A stretch of DNA of 64,000 bases from Thermothelomyces thermophilus ATCC 42464 (taxonomy: Eukaryota; Ascomycota; Sordariomycetes; Sordariales; Chaetomiaceae). The translations under genes were made by a program, and so were the position numbers. The DNA is taken from the NCBI RefSeq assembly GCF_000226095.1, contig NC_016475.1:3410001-3474000 (forward strand), written 5' to 3'. Shown in pieces: positions 61,365 to 64,000 of this stretch (positions within the stretch are counted from its first letter, which is position 1; every line of letters begins with the position of its first letter). A model generated the notes under the pieces. It saw only the letters and a list, made by a program, of their open reading frames with translations. It was not told where the DNA came from and did not search any database.

Positions 61365-62720
61365 CTAGCTTAAGGAGCTAAAGTTCTGTTAGAGAGAGTC
61401 TGTAAACCTAATACTAGTAAGCGTTTCTAATAATAAAGTAGTAAGTCTAATACGCTTATTATAGTTTAAGCTTGTTTATTAGATCTTGATAGTATTACCA
61501 TTATATCTAACTATTTGAGCGTCTACTTAAAGTAAAGGGATATAATCACTTGCCTAGGTAAATAGTCTCCTATAGCATTTAAATGCTTATAATTAGTAAT
61601 AAGATTATAGGTTTAAACTAGTAATAGGTACCACTTACTATAGCTTAGTAGCTATAAATTAGTATAGCTTAGAAAGACTATAAATAGGTACGATACTATA
61701 ACGGTTTTTATGCTATAGGCGGTATTCCTAGACTAACTATTATAGTTTATAAAAGTAGGTAATAAAAGCGTTAATTATTCTAAGTACTAGAGGTATTTAG
61801 GGAAGCTATCTAAATATAAGTTAACCCTAGCTTATCATCCCTATTAGTAGGTTAGTTAAATCTAACCTATAGATAGTCAAATCCTATAATAGTTTATATA
61901 TACTAGACATTAGGAATAGCTTAGTACATGGTCAAGTAGCTACTCATCTACTAGAAAACATACCAGACAAAAGAACAAGCCTCCTCTAGGATTTGTAGAA
62001 AAATACGCTTATAAGTCTTATCTAGGTTCCTAGGCAGGTTGGCCAATATAGTTTCAATAATATACTTCTCTGGCTTAAGGCGTTATAGTGTATCGATTTG
62101 ACATACCACCTATCAGAACCTGATTGGCAGTAGTTATTATAAGTCACTCTCACTTAAATATTTGCAATAAAGTTACGCGAGTTGAGGAAGTCTAGGGAAG
62201 GGGGATTTACACTTATATTCTATTTGCTTTTGATCTAATTGCCTAGAAGGCCTGCTCCTAAGACTGTTCCGGCCACCATTAGAATCGAGGATAACTGTTA
62301 AGTTTAGATTAGATATAGAGCACGATGTCCTTATTGACAAGATAATTTATCGATATAGGTATAGATATTACTAGTAGAATGTCTTTAATATCTATATACT
62401 CGCGGCTTATAACTAAGATATAAAGGTTCTCGAACTAGGTTTTAATGGCTAAGATTTGTAAGACTCTAAGCAGATTTTCTCTTTCCAAACTTTCGTCTAC
62501 GGCGTTAATAAAGATATATATATACCTTGTCGAATGCCTAGATAGCCTGCTCGAGAGCTTAGAGTAGGCCGTAAATAGTAGGGTTACGGCTATATCTATA
62601 TAGATCAAAGACGGCCACTAGGACTCGGCCGAATCTACGGTATAGCTTGAGTAGAACCTATCTAAGTAAGGGTATTGTCTCATCCTAGCTATTACTATAG
62701 TAATAATAGTATATATAGGT
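61365..62720 (-). pseudogene. NACHT/STAND NTPase (NLR-like) gene fragment
   Basis: On the minus strand the frame reads TRYIYIFINAVDESLERENL at about 62460-62540: a Walker B block in which the first Asp is Asn. Then come LRVLQILAIKT, FENLYILVISR and DIKDILLVISIP (about 62390-62480), as in fungal NACHT proteins between Walker B and the winged helix. KPEKYIIETILANLP, then RNLDKTYKRIFLQILEE follows at about 61985-62082, the post-NACHT block typical of HET-E/NWD-type proteins. The Walker A part is missing upstream, where G3 sequence begins. Only TAG/TAA stops interrupt the good stretches. Such proteins act in heterokaryon incompatibility and defence in fungi. 61365-61900 probably continues it but is uncertain. 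Confidence 0.62.
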
Positions 62721-62739
62721 ATAGCTTAGCCTGCGAAGA

Positions 62740-64000
62740 TTATAGTGCTAAGTACTATATAATCGCCTTAGAGTATTTAGAGTATCTTTCTTTAAGGTTT
62801 AGGTTAATAGGTTTAAGAGGATTATTAATGTGATTAATATAGATTTATATATTAACCTAATTCTCAATATCCTTCTCATTTGTTTTCTCTATCTAGTTAG
62901 ATAGATTAGGAGGCTTTTATAAAAGCCTATTAATAATAGTATTTTTAGAACTTGGGATATATTTAACCTTAAAGTTAAATAGCTAAATCTATATAATCTA
63001 TTATATTATTAAGGTACTAGATATATTACTAGCTATATTATTTAATTAGTAAACTAAGATAGGAGTATCTATTTCTATAATGAAGTAAATACTAAAGAGA
63101 AACTATTAGAAACACTTAAGTAGGAAAAGTAGTCTCTAGAGCTCCTATTTAGTAAGGTTATATTACTTCTCTACCTCTAATTATATCCTACTCGTAAATT
63201 AGTATAGGTATCTCTTCTTATTAGGGCTAACTTATTTAATAACTCCTTCTTAACTAAAAAGACTTATACTAGTCATTAGGTATATCTAACTATACCTAGG
63301 GTCGTCGAAAATAAGTAGTATAAGGACTAGGGTAATAGTTATTTGCTTTTAGAGTTCCTTTATAGCCTATTACTAAGTAGGGCCTTATTCTTAATAGGTA
63401 TTCTTCTTTATTAGGTTATATAATAGCTAAATAATAATAATAAAATACTTTATCTAGATCTAATAGTAGCTAATAATCCCTAGGAAAGTATAAATATCTT
63501 TTAAATCTAAATAGGAAGTCTACTTAAAGATTTTTATAATTTTAGTATTATTAGATAGTTACCCTTTAGGTATAAAGAGGTAGCTAAGTAATATTACCTA
63601 TAGCTAATATTATTAGGATTTGTTAGCTATAATAATAGCTCTAGTAAGTTTAATATTTAAGAGAACTATATTAATATTCTAGAGATATTTAACTATAAAC
63701 TTCTATAATCTAGAGGCTACTTCTTCCTTATTATAGTTAGATTATAATCCTTGTATATAGATAATATCTAGGTAAATATAGTAAATATCTAGAATCAGGT
63801 TCCAGAAAATCTAGGTTATCACTCTTTAAAACTAGGTAATATAGTTTATTTTACTTATAGGGAAGGTATATATCTAGAAGAGGCCGATTAGTATTTAGAA
63901 GGTAATAAGGTCTTAGCTCTATTTACTAAGGCTAACTTAATTATACCTAGAGAAGAGGTGTAAGAGGGAGATAACTTTATGACCCCTAAAGTCCTTACTA
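62740..64000 (-). pseudogene. Ty3/gypsy G3 reverse transcriptase and RNase H part, continues beyond the window
   Basis: The minus strand reads RT thumb/connection (LDLKDIYTFLGIISYY near 63470-63540) and RNase H with its tail, ending in a linker (about 62760-62900) typical of the lineage that contains the G3 integrase at 59930-61099. The RT active site and everything upstream lie beyond base 64000. Heavily RIP-mutated. Confidence 0.62.

Larger units (their letters stand above)
18061..64000. repeat. Continuous block of nested transposons mutated by RIP
   Basis: From about 18.06 kb to the window end the sequence is AT-rich, with TA hugely enriched and CA/TG depleted; bases 18121-18180, for example, contain neither CA nor TG. 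Every recognisable coding frame is closed by TAG or TAA where the family has Gln or Trp. This is the known C-to-T signature of repeat-induced point mutation acting on duplicated DNA, mainly at CpA. No intact gene was found in these 46 kb; the longest surviving frames are about 100 codons. Individual elements are listed separately. Confidence 0.93.

Overview
The window looks like chromosomal DNA of a filamentous ascomycete (Pezizomycotina, probably a Sordariomycete-type genome). The genes have short introns with GT..AG ends and CTAAC/TACTAAC branch sites. They encode typical fungal proteins, and the remaining three quarters of the window is saturated with the footprint of repeat-induced point mutation (RIP).

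Region 1 (1 to about 17.9 kb) is gene-dense, balanced in base composition and intact. In order: a partial minus-strand gene for an unrecognised two-helix membrane protein (1-1265); a GCIP-family gene on the minus strand (2748-3932); glucosidase II beta subunit with a C-terminal KDEL (4496-6390, 3 exons); Rtf2 (6625-7485, minus); TOR kinase (8360-16313, 7 exons, 2439 residues by my gene model); and a secreted DUF8021-type protein (16998-17846). The genes are housekeeping: ER glycoprotein quality control, replication termination/splicing and TORC1/TORC2 signalling. I see no pathway cluster. GCIP/gtb1 and rtf2/tor are divergent pairs sharing promoter regions; gtb1/rtf2 are convergent.

Region 2 (about 18.06 kb to the window end) is one continuous block of nested, RIP-mutated transposons. 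CA and TG are almost absent in long stretches, and reading frames are closed mainly by TAG/TAA where CAG, CAA or TGG would be expected. Cys/His codons appear as Tyr, and catalytic Asp codons often as Asn. I resolved four Ty3/gypsy families (called G1 to G4 here), one LINE family with at least five pieces, two pogo/Fot1-like families and one Tc1/mariner element. The nesting can be read from target-site duplications. G4 (20858-28717) lies in a Fot1-like element with duplicated AATAT. A solo G4 LTR lies in the mariner with duplicated GGCCC. A LINE lies in an old G1 copy, and a younger G1 lies in that LINE. Near the right end, a decayed NACHT/STAND (NLR-like) fragment sits beside a G2 LTR inside a broken G3 element.

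The most unusual items are four matching stem-loops with a shared 11-nt loop in the G4 leader, a long antisense frame between pol and the 3' LTR of G1, CpG-rich islands spared from RIP at the LINE 5' ends, the NLR fragment within a retroelement, and an 18-codon uORF ending 4 bases before the TOR start. All names and gene models rest on reading the sequence; no database search was run.
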